Assembly: GCA_024695185.1 (NCBI GenBank)
Contig: JAILIR010000082.1
Location: forward strand, 1-6,952
Reading direction: 5' to 3'
Source: a bacterium
Lineage (GTDB): Bacteria > Bacillota_I > Bacilli_A > Acholeplasmatales > JAEDCM01
Length of the DNA stretch: 6,952 bases
The notes under the pieces were generated by a model. That model saw only the letters and a program-made list of their open reading frames with translations. It was not told the origin of the DNA and made no database searches. Position numbers and translations under genes: made by a program. Positions 1 to 6,460 of this stretch are shown here, in pieces; position 1 is the stretch's first letter, and each line of letters starts with the position of its first letter.

Positions 1-1529
1 CTGTATGTATTTCTATAATTCTTAGATACGCTTCAAGTATGTTGCAAGTTGATGGGGGATATTCAACTGCATCAGAAAAAAGAATAGAAATAGCCGAACA
101 TTTAAGATATGTTCCTATGGGCTATTTCAATAATAATTCACTAGCATATATTACATCTGTTACAACAAATACGATGGAACAACTAGCAGATATTGCTACA
201 AGAGTTGTAATGCTCGTAACTACAGGATTAATCAATACTTTAATTGTTGTTGGGGCTCTATTCTTCTTTGATTATAGAATTGCTTTAGTAGCACTAGCAG
301 GTGTAATAGTCTTCTTATTATTTAATGAATGGATTAAATATTTAGGTAAGAAATTTGCTCCTAAAAAAGAAGAGGTTGATTTAGCTGTAATATCTGCAAC
401 ACTAGATTATGTTTTAGGTATTTCTGAGATTAAATCATATAATTTATTTGGTAAATATTCAAAGAGATTCAATGAAGCAAATGAAAAAGGTACAAAGGTA
501 TATCAAACAGTTGAATTAAAGATGATACCTATTCAAACAATCCAAACATTTATTACTAGATTAATAGGTATATGTATGACTATTGTAGCAATACTATTAT
601 TCATCAATGGTTATAATACTTTAGCAACAACAATGACTGTAATTATCGCAAGTTATATTATCTATGCAAGCTTAGATGCTATGGGTGCATTTAGCGCTTT
701 ATCTAAGATAATTGAAAGATGTGTTGAAAAAGGTAATGATATTTTATCTATTGAAACAATGAATATTAGTGGTGAAAAATATGAAACAAAAACATCTGAT
801 ATTGAGCTTAAGAATGTTTCATTTTCATATGATAAGAAAAAAATTATCGATAATGTATCTTTAAAAATTAAGGGGAACACTAAAGTAGCATTTGTTGGTC
901 CATCTGGTTCTGGTAAAACAACAATATGTCATTTGATGGCAAGATTCTGGGATGTACAAGAAGGTAGTGTGTTATTAGATGGTAAAAATGTTAAAGACTA
1001 TAATATAGATTCTTTAATGGAAAACTTCACATTTGTATTCCAAAATGTATATCTATTTAATGATACAATTGCTAATAACCTAAAAATGGCAAAAGAGAAT
1101 GCTACAGAAGAAGAAATAAATAGAGCACTAAAGCTTGCATGCTGTGAATTTGTTAATGATCTACCTAATGGTATTAATACGATTGTTGGTGAAGGTGGAT
1201 CTACTTTATCAGGTGGAGAAATGCAAAGATTATCAATAGCTCGTGCTATATTAAAGGATTCTAAGATAGTAATACTTGATGAAGCCACAGCCAATGTCGA
1301 TCCTGAAAATGAAGAAAAATTAATGAAAGCTATAGATTCATTAACTAAAAATAAGACAGTTATTATGATTGCTCATAGATTAAAGACAGTAAGAAATTGT
1401 GATAATATATTTGTTATTGATGAAGGAAAGATTGTTCAACAAGGAAAACATGATGATTTAATTAAGGAAGATGGAATCTATAAGAATTTCGTTTCGGAAA
1501 GAAAAGAAGCCATTGGATTTAAATTATAG
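1..1529 (+). CDS. ABC exporter, fused transmembrane and ATPase domains (5' end outside window)
   Basis: The frame is open from the window edge (first full codon at 3) and gives 508 visible residues. The ATG at 39 has no ribosome binding site and the residues before it (VCISIILRYASS) look like a membrane helix, so the true start lies upstream; about 60-90 residues are probably missing against the usual 570-600. The membrane domain (to about residue 245) has helices near 65-105 and 175-225, and the typical RIEIAEHLRYVPMGYFNNNS stretch. The ATPase domain has an A-loop Tyr (SFSYDKK), Walker A GPSGSGKTT (299-307), Q-loop FVFQN, signature LSGGEMQR with E replacing the usual Q, Walker B plus catalytic Glu VILDEATANVD, and switch His IAHRL. 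All catalytic residues are intact. Such half-transporters work as dimers at the cytoplasmic membrane and export drugs, peptides, lipids or siderophores; the substrate cannot be read here. Many are encoded beside a partner half, which would have to be upstream. Confidence 0.95.
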   Translation, partial: VCISIILRYASSMLQVDGGYSTASEKRIEIAEHLRYVPMGYFNNNSLAYITSVTTNTMEQLADIATRVVMLVTTGLINTLIVVGALFFFDYRIALVALAGVIVFLLFNEWIKYLGKKFAPKKEEVDLAVISATLDYVLGISEIKSYNLFGKYSKRFNEANEKGTKVYQTVELKMIPIQTIQTFITRLIGICMTIVAILLFINGYNTLATTMTVIIASYIIYASLDAMGAFSALSKIIERCVEKGNDILSIETMNISGEKYETKTSDIELKNVSFSYDKKKIIDNVSLKIKGNTKVAFVGPSGSGKTTICHLMARFWDVQEGSVLLDGKNVKDYNIDSLMENFTFVFQNVYLFNDTIANNLKMAKENATEEEINRALKLACCEFVNDLPNGINTIVGEGGSTLSGGEMQRLSIARAILKDSKIVILDEATANVDPENEEKLMKAIDSLTKNKTVIMIAHRLKTVRNCDNIFVIDEGKIVQQGKHDDLIKEDGIYKNFVSERKEAIGFKL

Positions 1530-1561
1530 AAAGGAAGATTATTCTTCCTTTTTATTTTTTT
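1530..1561 (+). terminator. Rho-independent terminator after the ABC exporter
   Basis: A 9-bp stem AAAGGAAGA / TCTTCCTTT (1530-1538 with 1543-1551) closes a TTAT loop and runs into a T-rich tract to 1561. It begins directly after the TAG stop (1527-1529), so the exporter transcript ends here and the lipoprotein gene needs its own promoter. Confidence 0.9.
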
Positions 1562-1571
1562 AATATAACTA

Positions 1572-1600
1572 TTTACTTATTTAAGCTAATTATTTATAAT
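1572..1600 (+). promoter_or_regulatory. Candidate sigma-A type promoter of the lipoprotein gene
   Basis: TTTACT (1572-1577; 4 of 6 matches to TTGACA) is separated by 17 bases from a perfect TATAAT (1595-1600). It lies after the upstream terminator and predicts a start near 1607, giving a leader of only about 18 bases. No operator-like palindrome or riboswitch fits in so short a leader. Confidence 0.65.
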
Positions 1601-1610
1601 AATTAGAGTA

Positions 1611-1617
1611 AAGGGGG
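1611..1617 (+). promoter_or_regulatory. Ribosome binding site fixing the GTG start
   Basis: AAGGGGG lies 7 bases upstream of GTG at 1625. This is the evidence for choosing a GTG start; the encoded N-terminus then forms a proper lipoprotein signal peptide. Confidence 0.8.
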
Positions 1618-1624
1618 ACTTTAA

Positions 1625-1696
1625 GTGAGAAAAATAAATAAAATATTTAGTGTTATTACTCTTACTATTTTAGCTATTATCTTAGCTGTTGGTTGT
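1625..1696 (+). other. Lipoprotein signal peptide with lipobox (Cys24)
   Basis: Encodes a basic n-region (MRKINK), a hydrophobic core and LAVGC. Ala at -3, Val at -2 and Gly at -1 satisfy the general lipobox pattern, although Leu at -3 is more usual. Lgt would lipidate Cys24 and signal peptidase II would cut before it. Confidence 0.88.
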
Positions 1697-4600
1697 GAAA
1701 AGAAAACAACACCCAAGACAACTAAGAAAGACAATACAACAGCAAAAGTAACAACAAATAAAAAAACCACTAGTAATTCTACAACTAGGAATAACACTTC
1801 AACTAAGGAGACTAAAAAGAGTTATTCTATAAGTTTAGAAGGTGAAATTAGTGGCGTAACTTGTAGCATTACCGCACTTGAAAGTAGTGAAGGTACAGCT
1901 ACATATGTGCCTGTTGATATAACAGAAAAGCAAGAAGAAGGAAAAGCTATATTTGTTAGCGTAACAAATCTTTCAAATAAAAATGTTAAATTAACAGCAA
2001 CAATCGGAACTACAGTTAAAGAGGTAACAATTAAAGCAAATACTACTGGTGGATTCCATACACCTACTGATTGTTTAACATTAACTGCAGATTTAAATCT
2101 AAAACTAGAAGAATTAGAAGAAGTAACTAAGAGTAGAGTTACTTTAAGTAATGATTCTGAGGTAATATTTAGTTTCTATTATTATGTTGGAGGAGCTAAA
2201 TTCAGCTGTAATAGTTCTACTGAAATATCTAATGGAACAGTTATTTATCCAAGTGTTACTTCTACATTTGATTTTGATATTATGGTAGCTTACTATGTAG
2301 ATGGTAAGATTATGCAAAAGATGAAAGTAGATGCTGGTAGTAGCCAAGCACAAACAGCAGAATTTACTCCATTTGAAGTAACAGATGATGTATTCTTTGA
2401 TTATACAATCTTCCAAAGCTGTAAATTAGAATTTAATTCAAAAGTAGAAGGTGCTAATTTTGTAGTTACTAATAAGAGTACTGATGAATTAGTTACTACA
2501 TCAGGATTATATTTTGATTCATTAACTGAATTTGAATTTGGTTTAGTTAATAATTCAGGTAATAAGGTAATTGTTAATATCTATCAATATGATGAAGATG
2601 TTGCTGGATTAGCATTAATTGGATCATTAGTAATTGAAGACGAAGAATTTACATATCCTCAAATAGTTGCAATTTATGATGATTTAAAACTAGAAATTGT
2701 AGATTATGTTGAATATGATGTAACATATGAAACTGCTCCTGATGGTATAACAATTGCTTTTAACAACATAAATCCAATAACTCATCATGGTGAGAATCTA
2801 GAAGAAGGAGCTTATCCTGCTGGTACAATTATTTATGCTTCTGTTTTAAATAATACAGATAAGAAAATAGAAGTTAGAGTAGTTGATTCAAACGATACAA
2901 CAAATGTAATAACAACATTTGAAGTAGATGCTCATGACTATGGTTATGCAGATGATGTGTTCATGTTATTATGTGATATTACAGTTAATATCATATTTGA
3001 TGAACCAGCACTTCCGTCATACACATTAAAAAATACTAATTCTTATAGTGATGTAACAATTAATGCTTACTATTTTACAGAAGATGATACAACTCTTGTT
3101 ACAATTACTCCAACTACAGAAATACCTTATGGTGCATCAATTCTAATTGAAGGTAATAATGCATCAACAAATACTATCGTAAAAATGTATTTAATGGTTG
3201 GAGAGGAAGTAATTAGTGATGCTATTTTAGGTGTTGGTGATGATTCTTATGGACAAATCAAATTAGATTCTATTGAATCTGATATTGAAATAAATATTGA
3301 ATTCTATCAAGAAGTAGAAACTTATTCTGTATATGTAAGTGATAGTTGTATTTATTTAGGAATTAAGTTATATACAAAAAATGGTGAGGATTACACAGAA
3401 ATTGAAAATACAAATTGTATTTTAAAGGGTAAAGAAATATATGTTAGAGTAGTTAATACTTCAGAAAATCCATATATTGTAGCAGCTTATTTTGAAGGTG
3501 GAGAAGTAATGCTTAGTGGTGTTGCCCTACCTACACAAGAAACTTTAATTGGTAGCTTTGTTTTAACAAGAAAAGCATATGTTTCAGTTGGAGATTATAG
3601 TGAAGTAACTATTACTTATGAAACAATTGAAGGTGTAACAATAAATTGTTATGACACAAATAATAATACAATTAATAGTGGAGATAAGGTATTTACTAAT
3701 AAATTATTAACATTTGAAGTAGTAAACGGAAAAGAAACTGATGTTATTTTCTCATTTGCTATGGCTGGTCTTTCTTATGGATTTAAAGTAGAAGCTAATT
3801 CAACTTCTAAATTTGGTCCACAAGCAATACCTGCTGATTTTAGCTTAACAGTTGAAGAATATGTCGAATATAATGTTAGTATTACAAATAATTTTCCATC
3901 AAAGGTAAGTGTTACTTTAGTAACTGTTACTGAAGAAGGAATGGTAAATTTAAAAAATGGAGATAAAATAGCAAAAAATGCTCCAGTTATGCTATATATA
4001 GAAAATAGTGAAGAAACTAGTATTCTAATTTTAACTATTAAAAATGGTAGTGATACTGTTTATAGTAATGTACTTGGACCTACTTATGGTGAAGAGGCAG
4101 ATGCTATTGCTATAAAGGGTGATTTCTCTATTACTATCACTTTAGCAGATACTCCTACTGGTTTTATCGTAGAAGATCAAACTAATGAAGATGTTGATGT
4201 AGTTATAACTATTGGTGAAAATGATGATGATTTCGATTCTGAAGAAGAATATGAAGAAGGAACATTAATCAATTTATATATTAGTAATAATACAGATGAT
4301 AATTACATTATTTATATCTTAAACGCAAATGAACAAAACATCAAAGATCCTATAATTGTTGCTGCTGATGGTCTTGGTATTACTTCATTTACATTAACTT
4401 GTGATGCCTATATTACATGTGAAATAGTTGAAGAAGATGAAGGACCATTTGTTGTAAATTATAATTATGATATAGAAAACTTTACTGTAAAATTATATCC
4501 AGATGATGGTGATGAAGAAGTAGCCTTTGGAAGTGAAATTGAAAAAGGATCTGAAGTTTATATTCGTATATTAAATGAACTTGATTATGATTATACTATA

Positions 4601-5872
4601 ACTGTTTTAAATACAAATACTGATGAAGTAATTGAAAGTCTTGATGGATATGCTAATAGTGGTGATTGGTTCTCATTTATCCTTAATTGCGATTGCTACA
4701 TTACTGTTGAAATAAATTATGAAGATGATGAAATGTATAGCATCAGTGTTAATAAACAAGTAAATGTAGATGTAAGTGTATATTATCTTGATGAAGATGA
4801 TGAAGAATACGAAGTAGATTTCGATGAATACTATGAAGCATATACATCAATAACTGTTTATGTAAATAATACTACTGAAAATCCAATTATTGTTGAAATT
4901 CTTGATGAATATTCCTTAGTAATAGATGATTTAGTTATCTATGAAGGTGATAATGATTCATTAACTTTTGGTTTAGAAAGTGATGTAACAATCTATATTG
5001 GCGAATATAGTGAAGAAGAAGATGAATTATATATTAATATATATAACAATGCTGATGATGAAAATATTACTTGTGTTGTAAGAGATGAAAATGATCACGA
5101 TGTAACAGAAATGAATATTGCTAAAATAGATACTTTATCTGCAACTATTACTAATAACTTAGATTGTGATATCATCGTTGTAATTGAAGATGCTTCTATG
5201 GGTGTTTTACTTGAAAGTATAGTTAAAGCAAATAATAATAAAACATTAGATTTTGGACACGATAGTGATATTTATATTAACATCTATAAATATATGAATG
5301 CCAAAATTACAGTTCAAGGTGATTTTGAAGATTTCACTTGGGAAATAAATGACGACTTTGAAGATACTTATGAAGATGGTGATACATTCCACTATTATGA
5401 TGATGATTTATATTTTGATGGAATAAATAGTTCATCAGAAAAGGCATTTAAGGTAACTATTTATGATAGTGAAAATGAGTCAATTGGTTCTCAAACATAC
5501 TATTATGCTCCAGAAGGTGATACATATAGAGATGGTGTTTGGTTCTTTGTACGTAGTGATGTATTAATTGTTATTGAAGAGATAGAACCTGAAGAATTTA
5601 CACTAACTATTAGTACAGATCTTGATGTTCGTGTTTTAAGAGGAAGCATAAGTCTAAATGATGGCGATACAATTTATGGTGGAGAAGGATTATATGTTGA
5701 TTTCAATAACGATACAGATCAAGATATTAATGTAATAGGTCTTAGTGGTGAAGATATGATATTCACATTTACTTGTGAAGCCGGAGAATTTAATTTTTAT
5801 TCTTATGAAGGTGTATCTTCAGATATCATAATTATAACTGCTACTGGTTCAGTTTTCCCCGTAGGCGATTAA
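1625..5872 (+). CDS. Large surface lipoprotein built of 14 tandem beta-rich modules
   Basis: This 1415-residue protein starts at GTG. Residues 1-24 are a lipoprotein signal peptide: charged MRKINK, a hydrophobic core 7-22, and lipobox LAVGC with Cys24 as the lipidated residue. Residues 25-65 are a Thr/Lys-rich linker. Residues 66-1415 can be divided into 14 consecutive modules of 88-102 residues. Each shows alternating hydrophobic residues typical of beta strands, a mid-module Asn-rich turn (VNNSGNK, LNNTDKK, SNNTDDN, VNNTTENP) and usually a closing Asp-hydrophobic strand (GDFSITITL, SDVTIYIGE, SDIYINIYK). There is no LPXTG anchor, catalytic motif or coiled coil, and the last residues (FPVGD) are the end of module 14. 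It is probably held on the outer face of the membrane by lipid and projects outward as a beta-sandwich fibre, perhaps for adhesion or as a surface coat; that role is inference. I do not recognise the family. It is probably monocistronic, with its own promoter and terminator. Confidence 0.9.
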   Translation: MRKINKIFSVITLTILAIILAVGCEKKTTPKTTKKDNTTAKVTTNKKTTSNSTTRNNTSTKETKKSYSISLEGEISGVTCSITALESSEGTATYVPVDITEKQEEGKAIFVSVTNLSNKNVKLTATIGTTVKEVTIKANTTGGFHTPTDCLTLTADLNLKLEELEEVTKSRVTLSNDSEVIFSFYYYVGGAKFSCNSSTEISNGTVIYPSVTSTFDFDIMVAYYVDGKIMQKMKVDAGSSQAQTAEFTPFEVTDDVFFDYTIFQSCKLEFNSKVEGANFVVTNKSTDELVTTSGLYFDSLTEFEFGLVNNSGNKVIVNIYQYDEDVAGLALIGSLVIEDEEFTYPQIVAIYDDLKLEIVDYVEYDVTYETAPDGITIAFNNINPITHHGENLEEGAYPAGTIIYASVLNNTDKKIEVRVVDSNDTTNVITTFEVDAHDYGYADDVFMLLCDITVNIIFDEPALPSYTLKNTNSYSDVTINAYYFTEDDTTLVTITPTTEIPYGASILIEGNNASTNTIVKMYLMVGEEVISDAILGVGDDSYGQIKLDSIESDIEINIEFYQEVETYSVYVSDSCIYLGIKLYTKNGEDYTEIENTNCILKGKEIYVRVVNTSENPYIVAAYFEGGEVMLSGVALPTQETLIGSFVLTRKAYVSVGDYSEVTITYETIEGVTINCYDTNNNTINSGDKVFTNKLLTFEVVNGKETDVIFSFAMAGLSYGFKVEANSTSKFGPQAIPADFSLTVEEYVEYNVSITNNFPSKVSVTLVTVTEEGMVNLKNGDKIAKNAPVMLYIENSEETSILILTIKNGSDTVYSNVLGPTYGEEADAIAIKGDFSITITLADTPTGFIVEDQTNEDVDVVITIGENDDDFDSEEEYEEGTLINLYISNNTDDNYIIYILNANEQNIKDPIIVAADGLGITSFTLTCDAYITCEIVEEDEGPFVVNYNYDIENFTVKLYPDDGDEEVAFGSEIEKGSEVYIRILNELDYDYTITVLNTNTDEVIESLDGYANSGDWFSFILNCDCYITVEINYEDDEMYSISVNKQVNVDVSVYYLDEDDEEYEVDFDEYYEAYTSITVYVNNTTENPIIVEILDEYSLVIDDLVIYEGDNDSLTFGLESDVTIYIGEYSEEEDELYINIYNNADDENITCVVRDENDHDVTEMNIAKIDTLSATITNNLDCDIIVVIEDASMGVLLESIVKANNNKTLDFGHDSDIYINIYKYMNAKITVQGDFEDFTWEINDDFEDTYEDGDTFHYYDDDLYFDGINSSSEKAFKVTIYDSENESIGSQTYYYAPEGDTYRDGVWFFVRSDVLIVIEEIEPEEFTLTISTDLDVRVLRGSISLNDGDTIYGGEGLYVDFNNDTDQDINVIGLSGEDMIFTFTCEAGEFNFYSYEGVSSDIIIITATGSVFPVGD
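1697..1819 (+). other. Thr/Lys-rich low-complexity linker of the lipoprotein
   Basis: Residues 25-65 contain 15 Thr, 11 Lys and 1 Arg among 41 residues, with only 3 acidic residues. It is probably a disordered, positively charged tether that spans the cell wall or lies on anionic wall polymers and carries the modules away from the membrane. The acidic modules that follow have the opposite charge. Confidence 0.8.
1820..5869 (+). repeat. 14 tandem protein modules (about 96 residues each) within the lipoprotein
   Basis: Module starts (base): 1820, 2126, 2417, 2714, 3017, 3320, 3605, 3869, 4157, 4445, 4733, 5024, 5297 and 5597. Lengths are 102, 97, 99, 101, 101, 95, 88, 96, 96, 96, 97, 91, 100 and 91 residues. 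Marks of a module are an opening strand such as YSISL, YDVTY, YNVSI or YSISV; a central strand-Asn-turn-strand; and a closing strand after Asp, as in CDITVNI, GDFSITI, CDAYITC, SDVTIYI and SDIYINI. The Asn turns begin at residues 115, 309, 409, 511, 610, 700, 794, 888, 983, 1081, 1177, 1268 and 1361. Module 2 is the least regular at the turn. The modules are too divergent to see as DNA repeats, so the array is old. Boundaries are mine, by eye, good to several residues. Confidence 0.8.
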
Positions 5873-5874
5873 AA

Positions 5875-5902
5875 AAGAAGGAAGAGTTTTCTCTTCCTTT
5901 TT
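5875..5902 (+). terminator. Rho-independent terminator after the lipoprotein gene
   Basis: Stem AAGGAAGAG / CTCTTCCTT (5878-5886 with 5891-5899) with a TTTT loop, extended by A-T pairs and a G-T pair to 12 bp, then a T run. It starts three bases after the TAA (5870-5872). It shares the 13-base string TCTTCCTTTTTAT with the terminator that precedes the gene. Confidence 0.92.
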
Positions 5903-5926
5903 ATATATATTATGAAATATATATAA
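5901..5926. repeat. All-A/T inverted repeat
   Basis: Eleven A-T pairs (5901-5911 with 5916-5926) around an ATGA loop, just after the terminator T run. It is weak as RNA structure and may be only composition; the rest of this 90-base gap between the two genes is A/T-rich with no gene. Confidence 0.35.
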
Positions 5927-5950
5927 GTGATATAAATATTTTTGCTTAAT

Positions 5951-5978
5951 AAAAAAGCCACCTTAATGTGGCTTTTTA
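5951..5978. terminator. Bidirectional terminator containing the stop codon of the small - strand gene
   Basis: AAAAAGCCAC (5952-5961) pairs with GTGGCTTTTT (5968-5977) around a six-base loop. Read on the - strand it ends in a U run and terminates the gene at 5963-6289, whose last codons form one arm and whose TAA lies in the loop. Read on the + strand it also ends in a T run, so it can back up the lipoprotein terminator. Confidence 0.88.
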
Positions 5979-6289
5979 ACTTTATCTTTTTCTATTTTGT
6001 GCATTATTTCAGCTTTTTCTTGGCTTACCTTCATATAGAAGAATAACCATAAAATAATAGCAACAAAAAATAATACAACTAACACATAAAGGGCTAATTC
6101 TAGCGCTTTTAGATGGAATATTATATCCATAATTAAGCATGGAATCATAAATACAAATAAGAATGTAACAATAGGAACAAATACAGCTGTAACTGCATCT
6201 TCCTTCTTTAGTATTTTATCTATTGTTTTGACTTCTTCATCACTATATTTTGGATCATTTCTATAATAATATCTTTCTTGCCTAGCCAT
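5963..6289 (-). CDS. Small membrane protein with two predicted helices, unknown function
   Basis: This gene encodes 108 residues from ATG at 6289-6287, chosen because GGGAAG (6302-6297) sits 7 bases upstream. The same frame stays open to a TTG at 6304, but that codon overlaps this binding site and would add only five residues. The N-terminus is polar and Tyr/Arg-rich (MARQERYYYRNDPKYSDEEV, then KTIDKILKKED). Two hydrophobic helices follow, about 32-57 and 63-85, joined by a short HLKALE turn. The tail (87-108) is Lys/Glu-rich and probably helical. Both ends carry much positive charge, so both probably face the cytoplasm with a hairpin in the membrane. I see no catalytic or metal-binding motif and do not recognise the family. 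It is transcribed alone, convergent with the lipoprotein gene and divergent from the tRNA. Confidence 0.8.
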   Translation of the reverse strand: MARQERYYYRNDPKYSDEEVKTIDKILKKEDAVTAVFVPIVTFLFVFMIPCLIMDIIFHLKALELALYVLVVLFFVAIILWLFFYMKVSQEKAEIMHKIEKDKVKKPH

Positions 6290-6296
6290 ATAATCA

Positions 6297-6302
6297 CTTC
6301 CC
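6297..6302 (-). promoter_or_regulatory. Ribosome binding site of the small membrane protein
   Basis: GGGAAG on the - strand, 7 bases before ATG at 6289. It decides the start in favour of ATG over the in-frame TTG at 6304. Confidence 0.7.
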
Positions 6303-6308
6303 AATATA

Positions 6309-6337
6309 ATTATATTATATATTGCGATTTTTTTAAA
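6309..6337 (-). promoter_or_regulatory. Candidate promoter of the small membrane protein
   Basis: On the - strand, TTTAAA (6337-6332; 4 of 6) is followed after 17 bases by TATAAT (6314-6309). A second overlapping TATAAT lies five bases upstream (6319-6314), and the region is so A/T-rich that the match is only moderately informative. The transcript would start very close to the ribosome binding site. Confidence 0.4.
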
Positions 6338-6349
6338 TAAGTGTATAAT
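6322..6349 (+). promoter_or_regulatory. Candidate promoter of tRNA-Glu and the downstream gene
   Basis: TTGCGA (6322-6327; 4 of 6 matches, including the TTG) lies 16 bases before a perfect TATAAT (6344-6349), which sits 11 bases upstream of the tRNA. It overlaps the opposite-facing promoter of the small membrane gene, so the two may compete for polymerase. Confidence 0.6.
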
Positions 6350-6360
6350 AATTAGTGTAT

Positions 6361-6435
6361 CGCCCCATGGTCAAGCGGCTAAGACGCAACCCTCTCAAGG
6401 TTGAATCCCGAGTTCGATTCTCGGTGGGGTGACCA
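6361..6435 (+). tRNA. tRNA-Glu (anticodon CTC)
   Basis: A full cloverleaf can be folded. The acceptor stem is CGCCCCA / TGGGGTG (6361-6367 with 6425-6431, one G-T pair), and the D arm is GTC...GAC. The anticodon stem CAACC / GGTTG closes loop CTCTCAA with CTC at 6394-6396. The T arm CCGAG / CTCGG holds TTCGATT. The discriminator is A6432 and CCA is encoded (6433-6435). The D-arm sequence GTCAAGCGGCTAAGAC is nearly that of Bacillus tRNA-Glu, including T11-A24, which supports Glu identity. C34 should restrict reading to GAG, a minor Glu codon in the genes here. The first acceptor pair is C1-G72, unlike the G1-C72 I recall for Bacillus and E. coli tRNA-Glu. Confidence 0.93.
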
Positions 6436-6448
6436 TTTTTTATTTTAT

Positions 6449-6453
6449 GGGGG
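6449..6453 (+). promoter_or_regulatory. Ribosome binding site of the downstream membrane protein
   Basis: GGGGG, 7 bases before ATG at 6461, inside the 25-base gap after the tRNA. The spacing and G-rich character match the binding site of the lipoprotein gene. Confidence 0.75.
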
Positions 6454-6460
6454 CAAAATA

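Noticed and set aside
39..41. ATG as the true start of the ABC exporter
   Set aside because: There is no ribosome binding site before it, the frame continues upstream to the window edge, and starting here would remove the first membrane helices.
662..880. Open frame on the - strand inside the ABC exporter gene
   Set aside because: It lies wholly antisense to the conserved exporter sequence and its product resembles no family; an open reverse frame is expected in such AT-rich coding DNA.
998..1294. Open frame of 98 codons on the - strand over the ATPase motifs
   Set aside because: The + strand encodes the signature and Walker B here, which fully explains the sequence.
2144..2416. Open frame of 90 codons on the - strand inside the lipoprotein gene
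   Set aside because: It is antisense to module 2, and its Ile/Tyr/Cys-rich product looks like a reverse reading of the repeat gene.
1820..5869. DNA-level tandem repeat or CRISPR-like array
   Set aside because: The repetition is only at protein level; no conserved DNA repeat with unique spacers is visible.
6290..6304. Longer form of the small - strand protein starting at TTG 6304
   Set aside because: The TTG overlaps the GGGAAG binding site that is correctly spaced for the ATG at 6289.
6436..6446. Terminator after the tRNA (T-rich run)
   Set aside because: The T run has no hairpin directly before it apart from the tRNA's own arms, and the next gene's binding site follows at once.
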